From Algibacter sp045066735 (GTDB taxonomy: Bacteria > Bacteroidota > Bacteroidia > Flavobacteriales > Flavobacteriaceae): a stretch of DNA of 64,000 bases. The notes under the pieces are model-generated. The model made no database searches, had not been told where the DNA came from, and was given only the letters and a program-made list of their open reading frames with translations. Shown piece after piece: positions 43,193 through 52,290 of the stretch. The DNA is taken from assembly GCF_045066735.1 (NCBI RefSeq), contig NZ_JBISHH010000007.1, forward strand, positions 276,787-340,786, written 5' to 3'. Positions within the stretch are counted from its first letter, which is position 1. Each line of letters begins with the position of its first letter. Made by a program: the position numbers and the translations under genes.

Positions 43193-44356
43193 ATGCCAAA
43201 AATACTAGTAATAGAAGATGAAGCTGCCATTAGACGTGTGCTTATAAAAATTCTTTCAGAAGAAAATGACACCTACCAAGTTGAAGAAGCAGAAGATGGA
43301 TTAATCGGCATTGAAAAGATAAAAAATGAAGATTATGATTTAGTGCTTTGTGATATAAAGATGCCAAAAATGGATGGTGTAGAAGTATTAGAAGCTACAA
43401 AAAAAATAAAACCAGAAATACCAATGGTTATGATTTCTGGGCATGGTGATCTTGATACTGCGGTTAATACAATGCGTTTAGGTGCTTTTGATTATATTTC
43501 TAAGCCGCCAGATTTAAACCGCTTGTTAAACACCGTTCGTAATGCTTTGGATAGAAAAGAATTGTTTGTAGAAAATAAAATTCTGAAGAAAAAAGTAAGT
43601 AAGAAATACGAAATGATTGGTGAGAGTGACGAGATCTCTCAAATAAAAGATATTATTGATAAAGTGGCGCCAACCGATGCACGTGTGTTAATTACTGGGC
43701 CAAACGGAACAGGAAAAGAGCTTGTTGCACATTGGTTACACGAAAAGAGCGATCGAGCAAAAGGAAATTTAATAGAGGTAAACTGTGCAGCAATACCTAG
43801 TGAGTTGATAGAGAGCGAGTTATTTGGGCATGTAAAAGGAGCGTTTACAAGTGCTAATAAGGATCGTGCTGGTAAATTTGAAGCGGCCAATGGTGGAACT
43901 ATTTTTTTAGATGAAATTGGAGACATGAGTCTTTCGGCGCAAGCCAAAGTATTGCGTGCTTTACAAGAAAGTCGTATTCAACGTGTAGGGAGTGATAAGG
44001 ATATTAAAGTGAATGTTCGTGTAGTTGCTGCGACTAATAAAAACCTCAAAAAAGAAATTGAAGAAGGAAACTTTAGAGAGGATCTATACCATAGGCTAGC
44101 AGTAATTTTAATTAAAGTTCCTGCTTTAAATGATAGGCGTGGAGACATTCCTTTATTAATCAAACATTTTTCATCCAAAATATCTGGAGAACAAGGTACA
44201 AATGAAAAAAAGTTTACCGAAAAAGCGGTGAAGTTATTACAAGAGTACGACTGGACGGGTAATATTCGTGAACTACGTAATGTAGTAGAGCGCCTTATTA
44301 TTCTTGGTGGTGCTGAGGTTAGCGAACAAGATGTAAAGTTGTTTGCGAGTAAGTAA
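43193..44356 (+). CDS. Sigma-54-type response regulator lacking the DNA-binding domain
   Basis: 387 residues. Residues 1-120 are a receiver with D54 as the phosphorylation site. Residues about 140-370 are the AAA+ domain with Walker A G-P-N-G-T-G-K-E (169-176), G-G-T-I-F-L-D-E-I-G as Walker B and the sigma-54 contact loop read as G-A-F-T-S-A (216-221) instead of GAFTGA. The protein stops right after the AAA+ lid (E-V-S-E-Q-D-V-K-L-F), so the Fis-type helix-turn-helix is absent. It may act without specific DNA binding, or through another partner. No kinase lies beside it; it ends the ABC-MscS-barrel run and is followed by a terminator. Confidence 0.88.
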   Translation: MPKILVIEDEAAIRRVLIKILSEENDTYQVEEAEDGLIGIEKIKNEDYDLVLCDIKMPKMDGVEVLEATKKIKPEIPMVMISGHGDLDTAVNTMRLGAFDYISKPPDLNRLLNTVRNALDRKELFVENKILKKKVSKKYEMIGESDEISQIKDIIDKVAPTDARVLITGPNGTGKELVAHWLHEKSDRAKGNLIEVNCAAIPSELIESELFGHVKGAFTSANKDRAGKFEAANGGTIFLDEIGDMSLSAQAKVLRALQESRIQRVGSDKDIKVNVRVVAATNKNLKKEIEEGNFREDLYHRLAVILIKVPALNDRRGDIPLLIKHFSSKISGEQGTNEKKFTEKAVKLLQEYDWTGNIRELRNVVERLIILGGAEVSEQDVKLFASK

Positions 44357-44378
44357 ATCTTTAGTTTTATTAAAAAAG

Positions 44379-44434
44379 AAAAGCAGTATTTTATATACCT
44401 GAGTAAAGGTTTTTATAAAATACTGCTTTTTTTT
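44379..44434. terminator. Bidirectional terminator
   Basis: A 17-bp stem (AAAAGCAGTATTTTATA and complement) around a loop of about 18 bases, with a T run after it, between the response regulator and the convergent repeat-protein gene. Confidence 0.85.
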
Positions 44435-44450
44435 ATTGTGTAATGGGGAT

Positions 44451-46466
44451 CTATTTTTGCAATAGCATTTCAATATGTTGTAATCTATCTTCTAAAGATT
44501 GTATTTTTTTATTTTGAAACTCAATAATTTCGTTTTGAGATTTTATTTGTTTGTTAAGTTCTGTGATATATATAAATTGCTCTTCAATTTTTTCTAAGTT
44601 GGTTACGGTTGCTTCAGTAATATTTAATGTCATTTCGTTAATCTGAACTTCAGAATACGACTTAACACCGGGTAAATGGCCATTAAGTTTAACAAAGCGT
44701 TCTGCTTCATCTAAAGAGTTAAATTTATAATTCGAGTTTATCTTAGATTTGCCTTTAAAATAATCTTCAAAGACATAATCGGGATAAGTTGTTGTATTGG
44801 AAATAAAACTAAATGCCCTTACTGATCCGGCAGTTACAACTTCAGTTACAGCTGCATTCCCAAGTCTAATTTCATTAGAAGCTGTTGGAGATGCTTGGTA
44901 TCCCAAACCTACGGAATTGGTTAAACCATTTATAGTGATATTATTTCCAAGAGCGATACTGTTTTCTGAAGCCGCTGTAATTGTTGATGAATTACCTACA
45001 ATTAAAGTATTTAATGAGATGCCGTTAACTTCTGCATCGTACCCGATGGCTAAAGATCCTGTGGAACTTCCTATTACTCTTGTTTCTGGACCAATAGCGG
45101 TTCCAAATGCAGTCTCACTTTTGGAGTTGTTACCTAATGCTAATGAAGCGCTTTGAGTTGCGATAGCATCAGAACCTAATGCCGTACTTTCAATACCACT
45201 AGCAACGGAGTTTTCGCCTACTGCTGTAGCATCTTGAGCACTAGCTTCTGCAATTCGTCCTAAAGATAAACTTCTTAATCCTGTTGCAGTTGTGCCACTT
45301 CCAAAAGCTAAAGCTTCTTGTCCGCTTGCTACGGCTTGTTCGCCCACACTAGTAGATCGATCTCCAGAGGCTTTTGTTGAGCTACCTATAGCTACAGAAT
45401 TTCCTGCAGTTACAATTGTAGAGTTTCCTATGGCTACAGAATCGGACTGAGAGCTTGAAGAGCTAGATCCAATTGAAACACTATTAAGACCCGAAGCTAT
45501 GCTATTACTCCCTATTGAAACAGTATCATTATTGCTGGCTAAACTACTGTAGCCTATTGCGGTAGATCTAACAGCAATAGCTTGAGCAACGGACCCTATG
45601 GCGGTGGTGTGCGATAAGGTAGCATCGCTATCTTGCCCTATAGCCACTGCATTTGAAGCATTACTAGAGGCGTTTCTTCCTATTGAAATGGATCTTGTTC
45701 CTCCTGCATTTGTATTTCTTCCTAGAGCAATGGCGTCTTGTTCTGTGGTTACTGCGTTGTTTCCTATAGAAATAGCAGCTGTTGCACCAACCTTAGAGGC
45801 ATTACCTATTGATATTGCCGATTGAAGGTTGTTATTTGTAGCGTCTGCATCGATACCAATAAAAGTATTGAAGTCTCCGTTTGTGTTAAAATCTCCAGCC
45901 TGATAACCTATAGCTGTATTTCTACCTCCTAAATTATTTTTTAAAGCATTAACACCTATTGAAGTATTGTTTATGCCTGAAGCATTGGCCTCTAAACTGC
46001 TTGTTCCAAAAGCGGTGTTCGAAGCATCTAATATTCCTGCAGGTATATTGTTTCTTTTAAAAATAATATTTTCATCATTTGTGGTGCCTAAAAAATTTGT
46101 GTTATCATCAATATCACTATTTCCATTAACACCCCATCCGCTTTTTTGCAAAAACCTTATCCAATCTGTTTGTGCATTATCCCAATAGTAAAAACCCGAA
46201 TCATAATTTTTAGCTGTACCGCTAATGTTGATTGCTGTTAGGTTATTGTTTAAATAAACCATCATCGAGTTTTGATTTCCATCGGGATTGGTCGCTGGAA
46301 ATGTATCAATTCGCGGGACTAATAGCCCATCGTTAGAATTTGGTGTTGATATTGAAGTGGCAGAGACGTCTAAAGAAGCCTTTGGGTCGACATTATTTAT
46401 GCCTACTTGAGCATAATTGCTTAAAGAAAACAAGAATGCTAAGCATAATATAGCTATATATTTCAT
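44451..46466 (-). CDS. Exported YadA-head-like repeat protein with coiled-coil tail
   Basis: 671 residues. After a signal peptide (L-S-N-Y-A-Q-V-G-I-N) come about 130 residues of N-terminal domain. Residues about 155-545 are then built of degenerate 14-residue units of the form S-x-A-I-G-x-x-S-x-A-S-G-x-x, as in the left-handed beta-roll heads of YadA-type adhesins. Residues about 555-610 (Y-P-D-Y-V-F-E-D-Y-F, then L-N-G-H-L-P-G-V) are the segment seen in many Bacteroidota tail-fibre-like surface proteins. The end is a coiled coil (I-E-F-Q-N-K-K-I-Q-S-L). No YadA anchor barrel and no T9SS domain are present, so how it stays at the surface is unclear. Probably a trimeric adhesin or structural fibre. 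Confidence 0.78.
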   Translation of the reverse strand: MKYIAILCLAFLFSLSNYAQVGINNVDPKASLDVSATSISTPNSNDGLLVPRIDTFPATNPDGNQNSMMVYLNNNLTAINISGTAKNYDSGFYYWDNAQTDWIRFLQKSGWGVNGNSDIDDNTNFLGTTNDENIIFKRNNIPAGILDASNTAFGTSSLEANASGINNTSIGVNALKNNLGGRNTAIGYQAGDFNTNGDFNTFIGIDADATNNNLQSAISIGNASKVGATAAISIGNNAVTTEQDAIALGRNTNAGGTRSISIGRNASSNASNAVAIGQDSDATLSHTTAIGSVAQAIAVRSTAIGYSSLASNNDTVSIGSNSIASGLNSVSIGSSSSSSQSDSVAIGNSTIVTAGNSVAIGSSTKASGDRSTSVGEQAVASGQEALAFGSGTTATGLRSLSLGRIAEASAQDATAVGENSVASGIESTALGSDAIATQSASLALGNNSKSETAFGTAIGPETRVIGSSTGSLAIGYDAEVNGISLNTLIVGNSSTITAASENSIALGNNITINGLTNSVGLGYQASPTASNEIRLGNAAVTEVVTAGSVRAFSFISNTTTYPDYVFEDYFKGKSKINSNYKFNSLDEAERFVKLNGHLPGVKSYSEVQINEMTLNITEATVTNLEKIEEQFIYITELNKQIKSQNEIIEFQNKKIQSLEDRLQHIEMLLQK

Positions 46467-46621
46467 AATTAGAGAGAGTAGAAAGGCAAATGTATAAAAT
46501 AAGCATCTCTCTAATACTAATTTTGAGTTTTATTTATTCTAAATCTCTTGTGTTTTAGGTAGTTCAGTATTTATTTAGTGTGTAAATCTGTATACAAAAC
46601 ATGTTTTGGTAATAATAAAGA

Positions 46622-47866
46622 CTAATACCAACGTTTTTTCTTCTTTTTACTAGCCTCACTTTTTCTACCTTTTTTATGTTTACTGCCTCCAGTTTTTTGA
46701 GATTTATGCACAATAGGTTTTGCTTTTGGATCTAAGGGATAAGGATGCTCGTCTATAACATCAATTTGCATTTGTATTAATTGTTGTATTGCAAGAACGT
46801 AGCTTTTTTCGTCGGCGGAGCATAAAGAATATGCCATACCTGTTTTTCCTGCTCTAGCTGTTCTACCAATGCGATGTACATAAGTTTCTGGTATGTTTGG
46901 TAAATCGAAATTTACAACAGCATCCAAATCACTAATATCAATGCCTCGAGCAGCAACATCGGTTGCTATTAAAATATTTACGTCCCCTTTTTTAAAGCGT
47001 AATAAAGCATCTTGTCGAGCCGTCTGACTTTTATCTCCATGTATACTATCTACTTTATAACCGTTTTTCGATAAAGTTTTTTCAAGTTTATCAACACCAA
47101 ATTTAGTGCGTCTAAAGATAATAATGTTTCCTTTAATAGTGGTTCTAAGTAAATGCAGTCCCAATTCTATTTTATTTTGTTTTGGTACAAAATAGAGCAG
47201 TTGGTTTACATTTTTAGAGGTAGAAGAGTTTTGGGCAACTTCAATACGTTCAGGTTCGTTTAATACGGTGTTTGCTAATTGTTCTACCTTATACGGAATA
47301 GTTGCAGAAAACAATAAAATTTGTTTTTCGTTAGTACAAAGACGTTCTATTTTTTTAACATCGTCTATAAACCCCATATCTAGCATTAAATCGGCTTCAT
47401 CTAAAACAAGTGTTTCAACGTAATCTAAATTTAATGCGTCTTGTTTATGTAAATCGAGTAAACGTCCAGGCGTAGCAATTAAAATATCGATACCTTTTTT
47501 TAAAACCTCTTTTTGAGGCTCAATAGCGGCACCACCAAAAATAACAGAAGTTGTTAAGTTTGTATAAGTACTATAGGTTTTAAAGTTGTTCTCTATTTGA
47601 ATAGCCAACTCGCGAGTGGGACTTATAATTAAAGCTTTAATTTTTTTGCCTTTTTTGGGAGCATCTTGGTTATTAAATAAACGCTGTAAAATAGGAAGCG
47701 CAAAGGCGGCCGTTTTTCCAGTTCCTGTTTGTGCAGAAACAATAACGTCTTTTCCTTCTAAAACCAAAGGAATGGTTTTTTCTTGTACCAAGGTTGGATT
47801 ATCGTATCCAGCTTCGGCAACGGCTCTTAAAATTGGGCGATTTAATTGTAAGTCTTTAAATGACAT
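46622..47866 (-). CDS. DEAD-box RNA helicase (RhlE-like)
   Basis: 414 residues. Motif I is A-Q-T-G-T-G-K-T (45-52), followed by P-T-R-E-L-A-I-Q, D-E-A-D (about 155-158), S-A-T and V-A-A-R-G-I-D. The closing motif VI is H-R-I-G-R-T-A-R-A-G. The basic tail (K-K-K-K-K-R-W-Y at the end) probably binds RNA. Likely roles are ribosome assembly or cold-growth RNA unwinding. Its neighbours on both sides are unrelated. Confidence 0.92.
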   Translation of the reverse strand: MSFKDLQLNRPILRAVAEAGYDNPTLVQEKTIPLVLEGKDVIVSAQTGTGKTAAFALPILQRLFNNQDAPKKGKKIKALIISPTRELAIQIENNFKTYSTYTNLTTSVIFGGAAIEPQKEVLKKGIDILIATPGRLLDLHKQDALNLDYVETLVLDEADLMLDMGFIDDVKKIERLCTNEKQILLFSATIPYKVEQLANTVLNEPERIEVAQNSSTSKNVNQLLYFVPKQNKIELGLHLLRTTIKGNIIIFRRTKFGVDKLEKTLSKNGYKVDSIHGDKSQTARQDALLRFKKGDVNILIATDVAARGIDISDLDAVVNFDLPNIPETYVHRIGRTARAGKTGMAYSLCSADEKSYVLAIQQLIQMQIDVIDEHPYPLDPKAKPIVHKSQKTGGSKHKKGRKSEASKKKKKRWY

Positions 47867-47908
47867 GTATTAATAATTTGCTGCAAAGATACTATAAACC
47901 GCTTCAGC

Positions 47909-48544
47909 TTATTTTAAATACATGGCTAATTTGTTTCTTTTTTTATCAGGTAGTGCATCATTCTCAATAGCTCGTTTTAATAAATCTTGGTCTTTTTCTT
48001 TGGCATATAGCAAATGGAACATTTGAGCTATGGTTAAAGAGTTTGAGGCTTCTTCCTGTAAAACCATGGTGTCTCCGGTTTTTACAAAACCTTCTTTTAG
48101 TATCCTGATATATGAGCCTGGAAATCCATGGTTTATAAAGGCCTTTAGTATATTTTGATTATTAAATTTTACACCCAATTTAAAACAAGGCTCACGAGGC
48201 TGTGTTATTTGTACTAAAGCGTCTCCTATTTTATATATGTTGCCTACATAAATTTCGGATTCATCGAAATTAGAAACGGTTAGATTTTCTCCAAACATGC
48301 CCCAATTCCATTCTAAATCGGGATAGCGTTTTTTCCAATAATCATAATGCTTTTCAGAAAAAATGTAGCAAGCTTTAAATATGCCGCCGTGATATTTTCG
48401 GTCTGTTACCTCGTCATGCTCAACATCTGTTTTACCAAGGAAAATAGGAGAGTAGGTTGGTGTTTTGTAAATACCGGTAACGACTTCTTTTTTGTTCCAA
48501 ATTATTGTGGTTGGTTTGGCAAGATTAGTAGCAATAATTTTCAT
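47909..48544 (-). CDS. MOSC domain protein (YiiM-like)
   Basis: 211 residues. The molybdenum-cofactor sulfurase C-terminal (MOSC) domain is shown by K-Y-H-G-G-I-F-K-A-C-Y, W-G-M-F-G-E-N-L-T and P-R-E-P-C-F-K-L. The cysteine in the last motif is the conserved active-site residue. MOSC proteins of this short type act on N-hydroxylated compounds or carry sulfur or molybdenum cofactor. No Mo-cofactor genes are next to it. Confidence 0.88.
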   Translation of the reverse strand: MKIIATNLAKPTTIIWNKKEVVTGIYKTPTYSPIFLGKTDVEHDEVTDRKYHGGIFKACYIFSEKHYDYWKKRYPDLEWNWGMFGENLTVSNFDESEIYVGNIYKIGDALVQITQPREPCFKLGVKFNNQNILKAFINHGFPGSYIRILKEGFVKTGDTMVLQEEASNSLTIAQMFHLLYAKEKDQDLLKRAIENDALPDKKRNKLAMYLK

Positions 48545-48661
48545 TATTAATAAAATGAATTTATGTTTTGTTAATAGATGCTTAACGAAGTTACTCTAAT
48601 TTTAATAAGCTTACAAATTAGGTGCGATTTATGTAATTTAGGCAAAATAATTAACTGTTTG

Positions 48662-48693
48662 TTGAGTATTACCAAAATCAAATGTTAAATTTG
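48662..48693 (+). promoter_or_regulatory. Promoter of the sugar kinase gene
   Basis: TTG (48662-48664) and TAAATTTG (48686-48693) are 21 bp apart, within the range for this promoter class. The start codon is 26 bases on. Confidence 0.6.
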
Positions 48694-48718
48694 TTCGGAT
48701 AACGGTATAAATATATTT

Positions 48719-49726
48719 ATGAGTCAAATAATCACTTTTGGAGAAGTTTTAATGCGTATTTCACCTCGTGGACACAAAAAATTTATTCAATCTAATATGG
48801 TTGAATTTTATTTTGGAGGAACTGAGCTAAATGTGGGGATTTCTATTGCTAATTTTGGAGGTAATGTTAGACATATTAGTGCAGTGAGCGACGATTTTAT
48901 TGGAGAAACAGCGCTATCTTATATAAATAAGTTTGGTGTAGACACATCTTCTATAAGTTTGTCTCAACGGCCGTTGGGTGTTTACTTCTTTGAGGTAGGT
49001 GCTGTAATGCGCCCGAGTAATATATCATACAATCGCTCGCACTCTTCATTTTCGCAGATTTTACCATCTATGGTAGATTGGGAAAAAGCCTTGGACGATG
49101 GAAAATGGTTCCATTGGACAGGTATTACGCCTGCGTTAACTCAAGGTAGTTTTGATACTTTAAAAGAAGGCTTGATTTTAGCAAGACAAAAAGGATTTAC
49201 TATTTCTGCCGATCCAACGTATCGAAACGGATTATGGAAATATGGTAAAGATCCTAAGGAAACTTTAATAGATTTACTTCATTATTCAACTATTTTTATT
49301 GGTGGTATTAACGAAATCAATGAAGTTTTAGGTACAAGTTATAACTATTCTAACGAAGATTTTATTGAAGCGAGTAAACAGTTAATTAAGGAGTTTCCTT
49401 CAATAGAGAAAGTTTTTGATAAAATAAGAACCTCCGTAAATGCGTCGTGGCATAAAATACGTGCTAGAATGTGGAATGGTACTGAATTTAGAGAAACTGA
49501 AGATTTAGATATTACACACGTAGTAGATAGAATAGGAACGGGAGATGCTTTTGCTGCAGGACTTATTTATGGTCTGCAAGAATTGGAGGATGATTATAAA
49601 GCTATCGAGTTTGCAAGTGCTGCTTGTGCTTTAAAACACACTTATGAGGGTGATGTGAATTTGGCTACTGTAAAAGAGGTTATGGGTATTCTTGGTGGAA
49701 ACAAATCAGGACGATTAACTAGGTAA
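48719..49726 (+). CDS. PfkB-family sugar kinase, probably 2-keto-3-deoxygluconate kinase
   Basis: 335 residues, ribokinase fold. G-G-T-E-L-N-V-G-I-S-I-A-N-F-G-G (about 33-48) is the substrate-binding segment and R-I-G-T-G-D-A-F-A-A-G (about 266-276) the anion-hole and catalytic Asp motif. Residues F-G-E-V-L-M-R-I at the start resemble KdgK enzymes that phosphorylate 2-keto-3-deoxygluconate from uronic-acid breakdown. No lyase or aldolase genes are next to it, so the exact sugar is inference. Own promoter and terminator. Confidence 0.85.
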   Translation: MSQIITFGEVLMRISPRGHKKFIQSNMVEFYFGGTELNVGISIANFGGNVRHISAVSDDFIGETALSYINKFGVDTSSISLSQRPLGVYFFEVGAVMRPSNISYNRSHSSFSQILPSMVDWEKALDDGKWFHWTGITPALTQGSFDTLKEGLILARQKGFTISADPTYRNGLWKYGKDPKETLIDLLHYSTIFIGGINEINEVLGTSYNYSNEDFIEASKQLIKEFPSIEKVFDKIRTSVNASWHKIRARMWNGTEFRETEDLDITHVVDRIGTGDAFAAGLIYGLQELEDDYKAIEFASAACALKHTYEGDVNLATVKEVMGILGGNKSGRLTR

Positions 49727-49785
49727 TCGTGTTTTTTACTGACAACACTACAAAATAAGATTTACTTTTTATATTATAAAATGCT

Positions 49786-49815
49786 AACAGGCTACTCTTT
49801 GGGGTAGTCTGTTTT
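49786..49815 (+). terminator. Intrinsic terminator after the sugar kinase
   Basis: AACAGGCTAC and GTAGTCTGTT pair (one G-T pair) around an 8-base loop, followed by a T-rich stretch. Confidence 0.75.
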
Positions 49816-49937
49816 GTTTTTTTATGAATTAATTTATTTGATTTCTTAGTTATTTTGATACTATTTAGAGAATATGATAATTATCATAGTTGATTTTTGC
49901 CAATTACAATAATTTTATGGTATTAAAATAAGTAGTC

Positions 49938-50669
49938 ATGGAAGTTAAAAAGAACCCACAATTAGAAATTGGCCGTAATAGTAGTTTATATTTTGCTATA
50001 GGTCTTAATTTGATGTTATTCTTGTCTTGGCAAGCCTTAGAGTTTAAGACTTACGATTCGCAAGATGAAATTGCAATGGATGTTTTAGATATGGAAGTTA
50101 TCTATGAAGATGATATTCCTGTCATAAAAGCTGCTACTCCTCCACCTCCGGCCGCTCCTCCTGTTGTAATTACGCAAACGATTGAGGTGGTAGAAGATGT
50201 TGTTGATATTGAAGAAACCGTTTTCGAAAGTACAGAATCTGGGCAAGACGATGCCATTTCCGAACACATTGTTGCTGTAGGTGACGTTGTTGTAGAGAAA
50301 GTAGAAGAAGATGTAGAAGTTGCTTTCGCCGTTATTGAAGATGTACCTGTTTTCCCTGGATGCGAAGGTTTAAATAAACAAAAAACCAAAGATTGTTTTC
50401 AGAAAAAAATGCAAGAACATGTGGTAAAAAACTTTAATTATCCACAAGCTGCGTTAGATATGGGAATCCAAGGTCGTGTTTCTGTTATATTTATTATAGA
50501 TTCTAAAGGGCATACTACCAATATTCGTTCTCGTGGTCCGGACAAAATTTTAGAATCGGAAGCCGAACGTATTATAGGTAGATTACCAAAAATGCAGCCT
50601 GGTAAACAACGTGGTAAACCGGTTAAAGTAGCTTATGCCGTTCCAATATTCTTTAAGTACGAGGGGTAA
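49938..50669 (+). CDS. TonB energy-transducer protein
   Basis: 243 residues. One N-terminal membrane helix (Y-F-A-I-G-L-N-L-M-L-F-L-S-W) follows a basic start, then a Pro/Val/Glu-rich linker that spans the periplasm. The C-terminal TonB domain (about 150-243) has G-I-Q-G-R-V-S-V-I-F-I-I and Y-A-V-P-I-F-F near the end. TonB couples the proton motive force to outer-membrane receptors. No exbB, exbD or receptor genes are adjacent; flavobacteria usually have several TonB copies. Confidence 0.9.
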   Translation: MEVKKNPQLEIGRNSSLYFAIGLNLMLFLSWQALEFKTYDSQDEIAMDVLDMEVIYEDDIPVIKAATPPPPAAPPVVITQTIEVVEDVVDIEETVFESTESGQDDAISEHIVAVGDVVVEKVEEDVEVAFAVIEDVPVFPGCEGLNKQKTKDCFQKKMQEHVVKNFNYPQAALDMGIQGRVSVIFIIDSKGHTTNIRSRGPDKILESEAERIIGRLPKMQPGKQRGKPVKVAYAVPIFFKYEG

Positions 50670-50695
50670 AAGCAAAAGTTTATAAGTAATATTCA

Positions 50696-50731
50696 AGCAG
50701 TCTAAAATATTTTTTAGGCTGCTTTTTTTTT
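50696..50731 (+). terminator. Intrinsic terminator of the TonB gene
   Basis: AGCAGTCTAAAA pairs with TTTTAGGCTGCT (one G-T pair) around a 5-8 base loop, followed by a T run. Confidence 0.85.
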
Positions 50732-50801
50732 GTAAATTACAATTCAGCATTAAAAAAATACAGTTCGGTAATTCAATTTTAGTAAAACCAGAGTTCTCAG
50801 C

Positions 50802-50809
50802 GATATTTG
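50802..50809 (+). promoter_or_regulatory. -7-like element before the LytS/2TM locus
   Basis: GATATTTG differs from TAnnTTTG only at the first two bases. It lies 29 bases before a 26-codon ORF and 119 before the kinase gene. Confidence 0.35.
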
Positions 50810-50838
50810 TACCATCATTAAGCAATAAATAATTAATT

Positions 50839-50919
50839 ATGGAACAAGTTATTATTAAAATTAGAGGTAGCGATAAAGTAAAAAAGCAGAACAAACAGAG
50901 CAAACCAAAATTCTATTAA
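50839..50919 (+). CDS. Possible 26-residue basic leader peptide
   Basis: An ORF of 26 codons starting M-E-Q-V-I-I-K-I-R-G-S-D-K and ending K-P-K-F-Y, with nine lysines and one arginine. It stops 9 bases before the histidine kinase start, so translation could be coupled. No regulatory function is visible in the sequence. It could be a small protein, a leader peptide or chance. Confidence 0.35.
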   Translation: MEQVIIKIRGSDKVKKQNKQSKPKFY

Positions 50920-50928
50920 ACGCATATC

Positions 50929-52263
50929 ATGACAAAATCAATAAAATATATATTAATCACTTTTCTAATTGGCTGTATGGTCTTTTTAATAGGGAGTTAT
51001 CTGCAAAACGGATTTCACTACAATACCTTTAGAGATTTACTTATATCTTTTGTTTTTTATCAGCTTTACGCTTTTGTTTTAGGGTATTCTAATATGTTTT
51101 TTTTCGATTACCTCGAACGTAGAAATTGGAAACGAAATGAGTATCTAAGGCGTATTTTATTAGGTATTGCCGGATCCACAGTAATAACACTGGTAGGCTT
51201 ATTTTTTCTAAGAGCATTAACAAATGTTTTTTACTTCGGTAATACATTTAGTAGTTTTTTAGCTAATCAAAAATGGAAAAATTATGAATTTGGTTTATGG
51301 ATTACCTTAACCATTGTAATAGGTTTTCATGTTGTGTTTTTTTACAATCGCTACCAGCAAAATAGAATAAAAGAACAAAAAGTTATAGCTGGTACAGCAA
51401 GTGCGAAGTTCGATGCTTTAAAAAATCAATTAGATCCACATTTTTTATTCAATAGTTTAAATGTACTAAGTAGTTTAATTGAAGAAAACCCGGTAAATGC
51501 ACAAAAATTCACAACAGCATTATCTAAAGTGTATCGCTATGTATTAGAACAAAAAAGCAAAGAATTAGTAACGGTAAACGAAGAACTTAAATTTGCAAAA
51601 ACCTATATGCTACTACTTAAAATGCGCTTTGAAGACAGTATTGTTTTCACAATGCCCGAAGCATCGCAAAATCCAGAAAGTAGAGTGGTGCCGTTATCTT
51701 TACAGTTACTATTAGAAAATGCCGTAAAACATAATATGGTAACATCGAGTAAACCATTAAATATAAAAATTTATGAAAGCAATGGGTACCTAACCGTAGA
51801 GAATAATCTACAGCCTAAGCAAATTGTAAAGAAGAGTACAGGAGTTGGTTTAAATAATATAAAACAGCGCTACCAGCTCTTAACTAACAAAAAAATAAAT
51901 ATTAATCAACAATCGAGCACATTTGCGGTAAGCATACCAATGCTCACAAAAAAAATAAAAATTATGAACACGCAAACATCACAAATAGACGACCAATATT
52001 TAAGAGCCCGCAACCACGTAGACGAATTAAAAGGTTTTTATTACAGCCTAGTATCCTACTGTTTAGTTATTCCGTTTTTGGCATTTATAAACTACAACAC
52101 GTTTTGGGGCGTACAGTGGTTTTGGTTTCCAATGTTTGGCTGGGGTATTGGCTTATGCATTCAAGCCTATCGTGTTTTTGTAAGTAATGGCCTTTTTGGT
52201 AGAAACTGGGAAAAGCGTAAAATGGAAGAGTTTATGCGCAACGATCAAAATAAATGGAACTAG
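50929..52263 (+). CDS. LytS-type histidine kinase fused to a 2TM domain
   Basis: 444 residues. Four membrane helices (about 8-140) precede a His_kinase (LytS/YehU-type) domain. H171 in L-D-P-H-F-L-F-N-S-L is the phosphorylated histidine, and L-L-L-E-N-A-V-K-H-N (about 258-267) the ATP-binding N box. G-V-G-L-N-N-I-K-Q-R-Y is the G box. From M346 on, a complete 2TM domain follows (D-E-L-K-G-F-Y, two helices, W-E-K-R-K-M-E-E-F-M). The next gene encodes the same 2TM domain separately, so the kinase has probably gained its copy by fusion. Partner regulator: the LytTR gene at 52886. Confidence 0.9.
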   Translation: MTKSIKYILITFLIGCMVFLIGSYLQNGFHYNTFRDLLISFVFYQLYAFVLGYSNMFFFDYLERRNWKRNEYLRRILLGIAGSTVITLVGLFFLRALTNVFYFGNTFSSFLANQKWKNYEFGLWITLTIVIGFHVVFFYNRYQQNRIKEQKVIAGTASAKFDALKNQLDPHFLFNSLNVLSSLIEENPVNAQKFTTALSKVYRYVLEQKSKELVTVNEELKFAKTYMLLLKMRFEDSIVFTMPEASQNPESRVVPLSLQLLLENAVKHNMVTSSKPLNIKIYESNGYLTVENNLQPKQIVKKSTGVGLNNIKQRYQLLTNKKININQQSSTFAVSIPMLTKKIKIMNTQTSQIDDQYLRARNHVDELKGFYYSLVSYCLVIPFLAFINYNTFWGVQWFWFPMFGWGIGLCIQAYRVFVSNGLFGRNWEKRKMEEFMRNDQNKWN

Positions 52264-52290
52264 ATTAACAAACTTTAAAGCATAGTAATT

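Noticed and set aside
44797..45156. 119-codon ORF (and another at 45598-45825) opposite the YadA-like gene
   Set aside because: Arises from the repetitive codons of the real gene on the minus strand; no family features.
45000..45900. Repeated short units that could be mistaken for a CRISPR array or tandem DNA repeat
   Set aside because: The period is 42 bases (14 codons), the units differ at DNA level and stay in frame, so they are protein repeats.
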